Of a stretch of 64,000 nucleotides of DNA, positions 1 to 10,500 are shown piece after piece; within the stretch, counting starts at the first letter, position 1; each line of letters starts with the position of its first letter. The notes beneath the pieces are model-generated. The model was given only the letters and a program-made list of their open reading frames with translations. It was not told the origin of the DNA and did no database searches. The stretch covers positions 1,889,526 through 1,953,525 of the forward strand of contig CAJINV010000006.1 in the NCBI GenBank assembly GCA_905178155.1, given 5' to 3'. Source of the DNA: Amoebophrya sp. A120. Taxonomy: Eukaryota; Sar; Dinophyceae; Syndiniales; Amoebophryaceae. The position numbers and the translations under genes are program-made.

Positions 1-102
1 CTGGAGTTCTCTTGCTGGTCATGCAATACAAATTTTTTCAGAATCCAGAGACAGCATCACAAGTTTAGAGTCTTCCAGACCCAGACATTTTTGCATTTGA
101 TA
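1..102 (+). mobile_element. Introner family A, right part only
   Basis: Only the right end is in the window; it finishes with the family A inverted terminus (AGACCCAGACATTTTTGCAT followed by TTGATA). The right TSD is GAGCC; the left end lies outside. Interior copies of the GCATnACAAA motif are present. Confidence 0.85.
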
Positions 103-1829
103 GAGCCTGTTGCGGGACGATCTGCAGAAGGTAGACGGCGCCCTGCCCGGAGACTTGTCGCCCCCGCGCGGGCTGCAGCTGCTGCCGGCGACGCCGCGCA
201 TGAAGGGCAGTTTTTTTGCGGGAGACTGGAACACAGCTGCTGGTGGTCCACCAGGAGCGCAAGCGGGAGTAGAACAGCCCTACACGGAGTATCGGGATGG
301 CGTGCAATTCGAAGTAAACACCCCAACCCCGGCGAATGCTGTGGCCACGCCGCCATCGTTCCTCAAGATGGACAACGTGCACCTGCCACACACGTCCCTT
401 TTCGCCGCCGGTGGCAACAACCTGTTGAAAGCGACGAAACAGTACTCGCAGAGCCCGGCAACGACCTTCGCTGGCCACAAAACCGCGCGCGGGTCCCTCA
501 CTTCGGGCGAAGACGCGGAAATTCAGAACAGCCTCCGTTTCGCGCATATCCAACAAAAAAACGTTGTTAGTGTAAATTTGTGATGCGCAACATGCAAGAT
601 GATTGCGGCTGTCATGCTTGGCATACGTCGGAAGGTCCATTAAAGGGCGTTTTCACGTACTATCTGCGCATGACAGGTTTTTGCTGTCATGCGAGAGATA
701 TTTGTGATGCTAAATCCTCCAAGAAAGTTACACCTACAATGTTTTTTCTTGGATAGCGCAGGGAACTTACTCCTTCGAAATGCCGCAGATAAACATGATG
801 CCGGTGTTATCGTGAACAAAAACGTCCCCACCCCAGAGTCAAGATGGGATTTCTGCTAGACAAATCTGTCAGCTTTGGGTGTTGCGCATGACAAGTTTGG
901 CCTCGTGGTATGATCCTGGTTAGCTTGTTCAGCAGCATCACAGATCTAGCATATCGCGCTGATTCTAGCATCGCAAATCCCAAAACACAACTAGAAACTG
1001 CTTCTCATGGGTCTCCGCATGAGAAAAATTTTCAGCATGCAGACTTGCATAACAACTCTGGGGTGGGGACGTTTTTACATTTGATAGGTGTTTCAGCCGG
1101 CAGAGTTGGTGGAACAAAGATTGTTCAACGACCAGGTGCCCAGAAGGCGAGCAGAGGCAGTGATGCAGCAGGACAAGCAGTATCAAATGCAAATATGTCT
1201 CGGTGTAGAAGGAAGATGCGAGGTTTGTCATGCTTAAAGCTGGCATGACTGAAGAACTTGTGATGCCTGCCCAAGAAGAGATTCTTTTTCTTGTCATGCA
1301 AAAAAGCAGCTTGTCATGCGGAAACTGCAACGCTAAGCAGCGCAGATACAACTTCTCATGTAGTTTGGCTGTGCATTACAGGACACTCACTATAATTCCC
1401 AACCCAGCATCACAAGTTTATTCCAGACCCAGACATATTTGCATTCGATAAGCAGCAAACGGTGACAACGGACGGAGAGCGTCGAACCCCGTCCCCTTAT
1501 GAGAGTGCACAACTCCCCCTCCCCCTCATTTGTCATGCAAAATACCCAATCCACCCTTTGCCTCTCGGCACTGTTTGCATGGCAAGTTCTGGTAGCCGAA
1601 ATAGCACTATACTCCAGTGCAAATCTGTATCTGTCATGCAAAACCGACACTCTTGCTGATGCTTGTATTGCCGTTCATGCTACACAAATGAGGGGGAGGT
1701 GGGGTTGTGCACTCTCATACCCCGTCGGGCAGGTTTATTCTGGGGCAGAAGCCCACGAACTTTGGCAACAAAAGCGTGGACACGGTGTATTTGGCTGACT
1801 TGACCAGCTTTGACAGCAAGAAGGTATAG
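103..1829 (+). CDS. 3' part of unrecognised gene, four introners inside, left end outside window
   Basis: Exons 103-546, 756-807, 1087-1180, 1451-1497 and 1720-1829, each join dropping one 5-nt TSD copy, give 242 codons ending in TAG at 1827-1829. The first base completes a codon from an upstream exon, because the window opens inside another introner. The protein is polar, with Pro/Gly/Ala-rich stretches in the first 150 residues and an Arg/Gln-rich tail (RRRAEAVMQQDKQ). I see no known domain, membrane segment or signal peptide. None of the frames is open across the genomic sequence, so removal of all four elements is needed. A GT follows the last Lys codons (GTATAG), so splicing to a further exon cannot be excluded. 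A diverged copy of its 3' part lies at 6470-7056. Confidence 0.75.
547..755 (+). mobile_element. Introner family C
   Basis: 209 bp, TSD GCGCA on both sides. Family C ends start TATCCAAgAAAAAAAC and close with the complement, ...TTTTTTCTTGGATA. The interior carries several TTTGTGATGC-like 10-mers in both orientations. Confidence 0.93.
808..1086 (+). mobile_element. Introner family D
   Basis: 279 bp, TSD GGTGT on both sides. Left end TATCGTGAACAAAAACGTCC, right end GGGGACGTTTTTACATTTGATA in two parts. The outermost bases differ from typical family D (TATCCTGAGT), while the AAAACGTCCCCAC core is kept. Confidence 0.92.
1181..1450 (+). mobile_element. Introner family A
   Basis: 270 bp, TSD AGCAG on both sides. 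Has a paralogous copy at 6502-6773 in the same exon context, so this insertion predates that duplication. Confidence 0.93.
1498..1719 (+). mobile_element. Introner family F
   Basis: 222 bp, TSD imperfect (CCCCT left, CCCCG right). Ends TATGAGAGTGCACAACTCCC and its complement. It carries about 25 bp near the right end that the paralogous copy at 6821-7013 lacks. Confidence 0.92.
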
Positions 1830-2674
1830 ATAGAAGAAGAATCTTAATTTTGATGTTCTCGTCAAAAATAACCTACGCGAGAAATTGTATCGATACAACT
1901 AGGGTTGTTCGGGTTGTACTATTAATTACTAAATAAAGTTCTTGCGAGGTAAAGCAAATCAAATACACATGATTTGTCTTCCTCTACTACTTCCAGGTAG
2001 TTGTACTAGTTGCAGTTCTCTCTTGATGTTCCACACATCGTAGCGGTCCTCGTGGACCCACATGTAATTTTTATTCCATGACACAAGCAGAGTTGCAACC
2101 GATTTATTGTCATGCAGAAATTACGATACAACAAAGCAAACTCTATCCACAACCCCAGGCCGCCGTCGACGCCAAGCAGCGGTGACAAAAGAGGGTCTGC
2201 GAGAGGGGTAAAAAAACCCGAATCCGCCCGGCACAGGGCTGATGTTTTTGCGGCCCTTTCATGCAAAAGCCCGAACCCTCTCGCGCCACCCTCTCGCGCA
2301 TCCTCTCGCGCCACCCTCTTGCGCCACCGTCTCGCGCCAACAATTTTATTTCCCCGGGGAATCAGGTGGGCGGGCGCGGGGTGGTGATAAACAAAGAGCA
2401 GCGCCGGCCTCTGTCTGATTCTTTTGGCACGCACCTACGCCGGGGCGGCATCTCTTCGCCCGCAAGGTTTACTGCAGCTGCCACCTGCGCATAGCGCCTA
2501 AAGGCGCGGGAAGCGCGCAGGAGGCCCTGCGGGTCGACCTCGCGCAAAATGGCGCTCGAAGTTTCCTCGGTCCGTCACACTGTGCCCAAAGCTTTTGTGT
2601 CGCGGCCCGATCCGCAAATAGTCAAACCCCAGCACAACAGCCTTGCGCTCCGGCGGCAGCCGGAGCATGGCTGG

Positions 2675-2885
2675 TTTATTGTCATGCAGAAATTACGACA
2701 CAACAAACTTTGTTGAACTGCAAAAGCATCGTACTCGTATAAATGCATTACAAATTTCCTCAGCATGAGAAACAAAATGAAAATTTGTAATGCAGATTTG
2801 CTTTGGAAACAAGATTTGTAATGCAATACTACAAAACAAACTAACTATCCACAACCCCAGGTCGCCGTTGACGCCAAGCAGCGGT
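2675..2885. repeat. Second copy of the 2103-2183 segment, filled site
   Basis: Shares TTTATTGTCATGCAGAAATT at its left and CTATCCACAACCCCAGG plus CGCCAAGCAGCGGT at its right with 2103-2183. The extra internal bases are the truncated family B element. Confidence 0.7.
2705..2845 (+). mobile_element. Introner family B, right-truncated, outside a recognised gene
   Basis: Begins with the family B left end (AACTGCAAAAGCATCGTACT) and contains GCATTACAAATTT and AATTTGTAATGC, but the right inverted end is missing. The paralogous segment at about 2103-2183 lacks this insert, so it acts as an approximate empty site. Boundaries are uncertain by about 10 bp. Confidence 0.7.
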
Positions 2886-3215
2886 CCAACGTCACCACTG
2901 TAAATTCCAAGCAGTCACAGCAGCCTGTCATTTATCAACGATAATAATACTTATGTTTATTAATCTGGGTCATCTACATCTACTGGAAGAACGTTTTTGT
3001 CATGCTAGTTTGTCAATGGGAAGCGAAAGCGCTAATGTCGTTGCGACCACGCCACTGCGTTTTTTGTGTGTGTGTGAAAGCAGGGCATTAGCGGGACTTT
3101 TCGCTGCTGTGGAACTACAGCACGGACCTTATCGTCTTGCTCTTGGCAGATACTGTCCCTGGCATGACAAAATCCAGACGTGGTGACCTAGATCATCTTT
3201 GCAGATATTTGCAAC

Positions 3216-4055
3216 ATGCATACCCCTCCAACTGTCTTGACGGTTGACAAAGACACGGAGATGGCCGAGGCGGGTGACATATCATACGTAAAAACGTCCC
3301 CATCCCTTAGTCAAGTTGGGAACCTAGCAAGACAAATCCACAAGTTTTGGGAGCCACGCATGAGAAGTTGCAGACAACGTAGTGTAGTTTTTCTTAGCAA
3401 GGACAACCGCATCACAAATCCATCTGCTTATCCTGTTTACAGCATTTTTACAAATTCCAAATTGCGACTGGAAAAAATGCCTCTCATGGAGATGCGCATT
3501 ACAAATCTTCGTGGAATTATCGCAAATCCGCATGACAACTGTAGGGTAGGGGACGTTTTTACTCAGGATATGACATTCTGTACGTGCGGCGCAAGTCCCG
3601 GGGCTCCAGCCCCAACGCGGCGGCGCAGATTAGCTACCACAGGGTGGCTATGCAAGAAAAAAACTGTGTAAGTGAAAATCTGTGATGCAGAAAATGCCAA
3701 ACAGTTACACTTGTCATGCTCGACATGCATGACTGGCTCGCTTCCTATGTGTTTTCCCTTTGTATCTGCGCATAACAAGTTTGTCCTGTCATGGCAGACA
3801 AACTTGTGATGCTGTTTTCCCAAAAGACTTACACTTACACAGTTTTTTTCTTGGATAGTGGTGCACTCCGGGGTCTTGCCGCAGCCCGTGATGTTGTCGG
3901 GGTTGCTGGGAAAGCCGTGGCAGCTCGGCATGGGAATGTCCGGACAGTATAATCTGAATCAAACAAGCGGAAATAATGGTAGTGCCACAAATGTAAACGG
4001 GTCTTTGCCCGATATGGTGGGGCTGTACGTGAGCAACCCACCAAACACGGCATAA
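3216..4055 (+). CDS. Small unrecognised protein, 109 aa, two introners
   Basis: Exons 3216-3279, 3571-3648 and 3858-4055, with one 5-nt TSD copy dropped at each join, give exactly 110 codons from ATG to TAA. The product starts MHTPPTVLTVDKDTEMAE, has a basic stretch (YVRRKSRG) and ends with an Asn/Gly/Ser-rich tail. No known domain is seen. The ATG is the first in frame after a possible acceptor (TTTGCAG at about 3200), so upstream exons may exist. The uninterrupted genomic frame is closed by stops inside both elements. Confidence 0.7.
3280..3570 (+). mobile_element. Introner family D
   Basis: 291 bp, TSD TGACA on both sides. Left end TATCATACGTAAAAACGTCC, right end ACGTTTTTACTCAGGATA. Confidence 0.93.
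3649..3857 (+). mobile_element. Introner family C
   Basis: 209 bp, TSD GTGGC/GTGGT (one mismatch). Left end TATGCAAGAAAAAAACTGTG, right end CAGTTTTTTTCTTGGATA. Confidence 0.92.
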
Positions 4056-6424
4056 GAAGAAGAAGAAGAAGACAAAAATGGGAAGATTACCTGGAGGTGA
4101 TCTCCCAAAAGATTGTGATTGATTCGAAACCTAAACGCAAACTCATAAATCGAACATGAAATATCAAAGCCAAAACTTCTAATATTAAACATCGTAACTT
4201 CATCTTTAGACACGACTAAAAATGCAAAACCCTGGCCGCAGGCCATTCGCCTGTTATTCCGCAAGATACATTTGATTATACTTGAGATGCAAGAACTTTT
4301 TGAACAACTTTTAAACCTTATATTCCCGATGCAACAAGTAGAAGACGTGACGAAGAAGACGCCACGCGGCAATGACACCCTCGAGCCGTTTCTCCGAAAG
4401 AACGTCAAGGCCGTTTTACTTTTTTCAACTATACAATGCGAGTAATCTATCTCCTGAAAAAATCACTTTCATTTGAGTCTTATTCCCAATGCAATCTGAC
4501 TTTCTTCTCATCGGTTTTAATAGATTTTTATTTTCACGATCAACTGTAAACTACATGTAATAGTACATTTCATTTTTATAGTATTTCAAAAATCGCAATT
4601 TTTATTTTTCTATCGCTATGGTTTGTCAACATTTATTATCACATATACATTTTGCATTTGCTCAGTTTTTCACACGACTGCAGGGTCGTAGAGGTCATTT
4701 CAGTTTCACATCACTAGAGAAGTAGTTCATGCGTGTATCCCATGCAGTATACTGTAGTACTTGTGCTAGAAAGCATCCGAAAAATAAGTATTCAACCCCG
4801 AGCACTATCCGAAAAAATAGAAAAACTCCCTTCCTTTTTAAAAACAGTTTGACAGGGCCGAGGTGGCGGGATGTTGGGGATGGCATGACAGTTATTCTTT
4901 TCAGCATCTCGTCTCAGTCACGAGGAGGAAATAAAGGTGGTCCTAGATCATGAAAAAATTATCCTGTTTTATTGGAAGCCCCACTGTTTAGAAAGTTATC
5001 AACCCCTTTATTTGATGCTTGACAAGCACGACGCTATTGAGATCTTGACGACGACGAAGAACGAAGTGGACAGGCCGCTCCTGCGCTTGTCTCTAGTTTG
5101 CTACGAGAAGTAAAATAGACACCCGCTTGACCATGTATCTCCCCGTGAGCGTGACACCTTGCCGTGCCTGATTTTATTGTTGGAATCAAGTAGTACTAGC
5201 TTTAGTGCCGCGCCGAGGGGTGGTCAGTGGTCTCTCGTAGTACCACCGCATCAGACGCAGAGAAAATAAAGCACTACAGTAATATTTCAGCAAATCAGCT
5301 CATCTCATATGGCACAGAAAAACCACACGGAGGTTGTTGCATGTAGAAGCTTTTTTCAAGAAGCGGGAAGTTTATTACGCGGGAAGCACCCCTTCCCGGA
5401 TTCTATTCCGCCTAGAGAGACGGGAAAAACTAGGTATACTACTTCTGCAACGTCGAGACGTAGTCAAGATTTTGAACCCCCTGGCCGTGCTAGTGTCTGT
5501 ACATGAAAAAAAAAATCAGCCAATAGAATTTTTGTGCGGCTGAGGTCTTCTTCTTCACCGGTAGTTCGTCCCAACGGGAACGGATACGGAGACGGTGAAG
5601 ATTACTGGTTTTTGTCCTCCTGTCAAGCAGGAAAAGTGTTCAACCCTCTTGTTTGTTCAACCCTCTTGTCTGAATGCGCATGGCGATTAAACGCGTAAAA
5701 ATAAACGACAAAGTTGTAGACCATTGCGAGTACAAATACAATCTATATTCCAATCTGTTGTAGGTTGCGGTTGGTTCTTGTGTGGCGCCCGCACTACTTC
5801 TTCGCCACAGCTGCCGTTCAGCAGCGCGATGCTGGTTGCTGGCTTCTTGAGGAGGAAACAAGGAAATAGAAAAAACTCATTGATTCATCCCTACGGAAAG
5901 AAACAAACTCATAGTTTGAACGCTGCTCGACGCTTTATTTATAGTGTCCAGCTGGGCTCCTGCTATCCTGGCTATTAACGTCAGGCACGTGGTGATCTCC
6001 CGATTTGGCACTTCTGAAAAGAGTTTGGAGTTGAATATTTTTGACTTTAATAGGCCTTCTTCTAAAGAAAGTAGTATTAGTGAAATGAATACGTAAGCGA
6101 GAAGATCATGATGTGATGATTCCAGCAGTCTGGCGACGGAAGTGGAGTGAGGAAAATCCCACTAAACGGTGGACAAGTACAAGACCGCGAACAACGACGT
6201 GGGTTACAACAACAATTTCTACTCACACACCTGCTTCCTCTGCAGAATTTCAAACTTCTTTTCGAAGTCCTCCACCGGATTGGCCAACACATCAAGAATA
6301 CCATCGTCGATCTGCTGGCCTCGTGGCAGGGCATGGAAAATTAAAATACACGATGATTAAAATTGGATTCGCACACGAAGGTGTTCGACGAACAACCTTC
6401 CTCCAACCTCCAACTTTTGTAGCA
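4056..6424. other. AT-rich intergenic stretch
   Basis: No supported gene. The first part is probably the 3' UTR of the 109-aa gene (GAAGAAGAAGAAGAAG run at 4056-4071). Short ORFs at 5309-5543 and 6113-6484 lack recognisable domains and overlap each other in different frames. A two-copy GTTCAACCCTCTTGT repeat lies at about 5638-5670. No introner was recognised between 3858 and 6424. Confidence 0.5.
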
Positions 6425-6469
6425 TTCACGCGAAGAACTAACATTTGTCGGAAGCAGAAGATTTTGCCA
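6425..6469 (+). repeat. 45-bp direct repeat, left copy
   Basis: Matches 7055-7099 at 43 of 45 positions. The two copies bracket the 587-bp paralogous segment of the first gene. Confidence 0.9.
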
Positions 6470-6501
6470 GAGCAGAGGCAGTGATGCAGCAGGACAAGCA
6501 G

Positions 6502-6773
6502 TATCAAATGGATGCAAATATGTCTGGGTATAGAAGGATGCGAGGTTTATTGTCATGCTTGTCTGGCATGACTGAAGAACGTGTGATGCCTGCCCAAGAA
6601 GAGACCCTTTTTCTTGTCATGCAAAAAAGCAGCTTGTCATGCGGAAACCGAAACTGCAATGCTAAGCAGCGCAGATACAACTTCTCATGTTTGGCTGTGC
6701 ATTACAGGACACTCACTATTCCCAACCCAGCATCACAAGTTTATTCCAGACCCAGACATGTTTGCATTCGATA
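6502..6773 (+). mobile_element. Introner family A, paralogue of 1181-1450
   Basis: 272 bp, TSD AGCAG on both sides. Left end is TATCAAATGGATGCAAATAT, containing a 4-bp duplication (ATGG-ATGC) relative to the family. Confidence 0.92.
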
Positions 6774-6820
6774 AGCAGCAAACGGTGACAACGGACGGCG
6801 AGCGTCGAACCCCGTCCCCT

Positions 6821-7013
6821 TATGAGAGTGCACAACTCCCCCTCCCCCTCATTTGTCATGCAAAATACCCAATCCACCCTTTGCCTCTCGGCACTGTTTG
6901 CATGGCAAGTTCTGGTAGCCGAAATAGCACTATACTCCAGTGCAAATCTGTCATGCAAAACCGACACTCTTGCTGACACAAATGAGGGGGAGGTGGAGTT
7001 GTGCACTCTCATA
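6821..7013 (+). mobile_element. Introner family F, paralogue of 1498-1719
   Basis: 193 bp, flanks CCCCT and CCCCG as in the first copy. Shorter by a deletion near the right end. Confidence 0.92.
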
Positions 7014-7054
7014 CCCCGTCGGGCAGGTTTATTCTGGGGCAGAAGCCCACGAAC

Positions 7055-7099
7055 TTCACGCAAAGAAGTAACATTTGTCGGAAGCAGAAGATTTTGCCA
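7055..7099 (+). repeat. 45-bp direct repeat, right copy
   Basis: Partner of 6425-6469; starts TTCACGCAAAGAAGTAACAT. Confidence 0.9.
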
Positions 7100-7103
7100 A
7101 CGC

Positions 7104-7382
7104 TATCCTCAGTAAAAACGTACCCACACGAGAGTTGTAATGCAGATTTGCAAAGACAGGAAGACTTGTAATGCGCATCCGCATGAGAGCCATTTCCAGT
7201 CGTGTTTTGGAATTTGTGATGCTGTGAACAGGATGAGCAGATGAATCTGTGATGCGGCTGCACTTGCTAACCTGCACTACAGTACAGCATGCAACTTGTC
7301 ATGCGTGACCCCCAAAACTTCAAGGTTTGTGTTGCAAAATCCCCATCTTGACTCTGGTGTGGGTACGTTTTTACTCAGGATA
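7104..7382 (+). mobile_element. Introner family D
   Basis: 279 bp, TSD AACGC on both sides. Left end TATCCTCAGTAAAAACGTAC, right end TACGTTTTTACTCAGGATA. Confidence 0.93.
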
Positions 7383-7540
7383 AACGCGGAAATCATCATT
7401 TTTCCGGTACTAGCGAGGGGTTAGCAGTTGATGTAACCGCGGCGCGGAAAAACAAAAAGGCACTTCGGTAAAATAAACCGCACCACGACTTTTTTCAGCG
7501 GAAGCGGAACAAAGTTGTAACCGGAAGAAGCAGTGCAGGC

Positions 7541-10500
7541 ATGGAGAAGTTGGATATGGCAAGGAAAAAGTTCGTCACGGTACTAAAACCCCCCTGCAGA
7601 CTGTGCTTGACAAAAAATTCTTCTTGAGCTACAGTAAATATGGAATGATGCACACAAATTTTCACGCATGACAGACAGTTTTGATGTACTATTGCAAAAT
7701 TGCGCATGATGTGTGATCTTCGTGGTGACCTTTTTTTTGTTGGAGATTCAAGGATATGAACTGCAAAAGTATCGTACTCGTATAAATGCATTACGAATTT
7801 CCTCAGCATGAGAGCGAAAATCTGTAATGCGGATTTGCCTAAAGAGAAAGATTTGTAATGCAAGACTTGCATTCATACGAATACGATACTTTTGCACAGG
7901 ATAAAGGAGGCCCGGTACCGCCGGGGGGAGTTCATCGATTCGGCGCACCGATTATCAACTGCAAATATGTCTGGGTCTGGAAACTTGTGATGCAAGGACG
8001 GGGATAGGGAGCGTAAGTACTGTAATGCGCTGCCAAGCATGACAAGCTTTTCCATGGGTCTGGGTTCTTGCGTAGTACTCCGCATGAGAAATCGCGTTTT
8101 TGCATGACAGGTGGCAAGAGGAGCTCTTTGCGGCCACGCAATACAGAGTTCAGAGTCATGCCAGGCCAGCATTACAAATCTCGCAATTATCTCCCAGACA
8201 TCCAGACGCATTTGCATTGCACACCGATTCCGTGTGTGTGAGTGTCTCGGTGCGGGGGCGTTTGCCGAATTGTATTTGGTGTTCGATTATGCATTGCAAA
8301 GGTATCGCACTCGTATTGCAATCATGCATTACAAATCCGGTTCTTAAGGCAAATTAGCATTACAAATTTTATTTCTCATAAAAATCACAAGTACGAGCGC
8401 GATGGTACTTTTGCCATGCATATTGACACGGAGAACAGTAGGAATTTAGCCGCGAAGTGCGAAAAGCCACCGAGTAGCCGCCAAAATGGTAGTTTTACTG
8501 ATTTTTATTTCGACTGTCTGAATTGAAATTATGCGTTCTTGCAAGAACTTCTTTAGCACGGGCGATTTTTTTCTGAAGTTTTTTTGAAACATCATTATTT
8601 ATGATCCGTCATGAACAACATATGAATATGAATTTCACAACCCGTTGCTTTAGCTTTATCTATCAACAAGAACAGAATCCGACCGGCGGCGCGCCACGCG
8701 GCTGCACAAAGAGGCAGTTTTCCAGGGGATGTTGTGCCGCAGTTGGGGCCAGGTAAACTTTGAGAAGTTCGCGTCTCTCCCAGTTTCCCAACGGGTTTAC
8801 ATGGAGTGGAAGGACGAACAGTTAAAATTGAAAAAGGATATGAATTGCAAATATATCTGGGTCTGGAAACTTGTGATGCTGGGCGGCGTATCATCAGGAG
8901 GCCACAAGTGCTGGCTCAGCATGACAAGTTTCGGAGCTTCTAGGTGTTGCCTATTCTGCATGACAAACTGCGTTTCTGCATGCCAGAAAAATTGCGCTCT
9001 TGGGTAACGTGCATGACAGATTTGAGAGTCATGCCAGACAAGCATGACAAACATGCATTCTTCCAGACCCAGACATATATTTGCACTTGATAACGGAGCA
9101 AGGTGAGCAAGATGATGCAGCTGCAGCAGAAGCGGCCGATAAAAATGTCGGGACGCTCAGCTCTTCTTCCAGTGGAGGTGGAACTTCGAGCAAGACAACC
9201 ACGTCGGCCTCCATGAAGAGTTCTTCCTCCTCCTCATCTTTATGACGGTGCACAACTCCCCGTCCCCCTCATTTGTATAGCATGAACGGCAATACAAGCA
9301 TCAGCAAGAGTGCCGGTTTTGCATGACAAATTTGCACTGGAGTGTAGTGCTATTTGGGCTACCAGAACTTGTCATGCAAACAGTGCCAAGTGGCAATGGG
9401 TGGGTTGGGTATTTTGCATGACAAATGAGGGGCGGGAGGGGGAGTTGTGCACTGTCATAATCTTTGATCCAGTTGCACAATGGAGGATCCACGACAAATA
9501 AATCGACGCTGAAGCGCAGACGCATGTCCTCGGCCAGTGTGACCGGCGCCAATGTAGTTAAAGGCGCAACAACTTCTACGGGGGCGAACAGAACCAACAC
9601 TAAGCAAGCCGCCAACAACATCTCCACCTCCAATAAAGGCGCAGGTAGTACTTGTAATATCGAGGGAGACATCAACAACAGTGACAACACGAAGAAAAAA
9701 ATCGATCCTCGGTTAGAGTGGTTGAACTTGGAGCTGGGAGAGTCCTATGAGTTTGTGGAAGAAATGTCTTCGGGAACGGTTTTTGACGCGCGAGTAAAGC
9801 CGGGACAGCCACAACGAACAGGGCTAGTACAAGAAGAACACCAGCACGACGACACTTCTGCTAATCAAGCCACCTGTCAAGCACAAGTAGCGGACCAGCA
9901 AATAAGCAGCGGGAAAAAGATGGGAAGCAAGATGAATAGTTTCAAACCCGCACCCAGGGCGGCGGGGGCAACAGCTGCAGGAGCTGACGGAGAGAGGAAC
10001 TACAGCAAGGGGAACAAGACCACCGGAGGAGGAGGTCGCAGTACCAATAATAACACGCCGAAGAGTGCCAACAAGCGCACCGCGTCGGCTGACGCAAATA
10101 GTACGCTGCTGAACAAAACCACTTCCGCTAAGACGACTGCTGTCTTTGCAAGAAGTACTCTCGGCAAGATCGTGGGAGTAGAAGATCATGGCCATGACGG
10201 GGACACGACCCTTCTCCGCTCATCCCGGAAGCCCATCATCCCGATCGACAGAAGCGAGACGAACGAAACCATATTGCGAGGAAAAATCCCCCCTCCCCAT
10301 ATTGACGATGTATGTTTCATCCGAAAATTTGTGTTGCTGATTTGTGGCCACAAATCGCGTCTGTCTTGCACGGAAGCAACTCCACGAGCTCCGCAGCATT
10401 GTGCAGGCGGTTTGTGATGCTGATGGGCCTACAGCACGGACGTTCCCCATGCTAGACGCCTAGGCCAAAGCCTCTCTATCTAGGCTAAGTATAATCCTGC

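Larger units (their letters stand above)
1830..3215. other. Non-coding stretch with a duplicated segment
   Basis: No convincing gene. It holds short degenerate repeats of CTCTCGCGCC type at about 2277-2340. A segment at about 2103-2183 recurs at about 2675-2885, the second copy interrupted by a truncated family B element. ORFs here are short and lack low-complexity or exon-like features shared with neighbouring genes. Confidence 0.5.
6470..7413 (+). pseudogene. Partial paralogue of the 103-1829 gene, different C-terminus
   Basis: Bases 6470-7056 correspond to 1149-1762, including the family A and F introners at identical exon positions, so the duplication followed both insertions. In the exon parts the only difference noticed is one synonymous change (GGA to GGC). 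After GQKPTNF the frame leaves the homology, runs through the right 45-bp repeat, across the family D introner at 7104-7382, and stops at TAG 7411-7413, giving a new tail (FTQRSNICRKQKILPTRK...). The 5' limit is unclear: upstream, in the same frame, a TAA lies within the left repeat. It may be a gene fragment or the 3' end of a paralogous gene. Confidence 0.45.

Noticed and set aside
6113-6484. Three overlapping + strand ORFs as a gene
   Set aside because: Different frames give equally long reading with no family features; one helix-like stretch (LLFEVLHRIGQHIKNTIVDLL) is suggestive but not enough.
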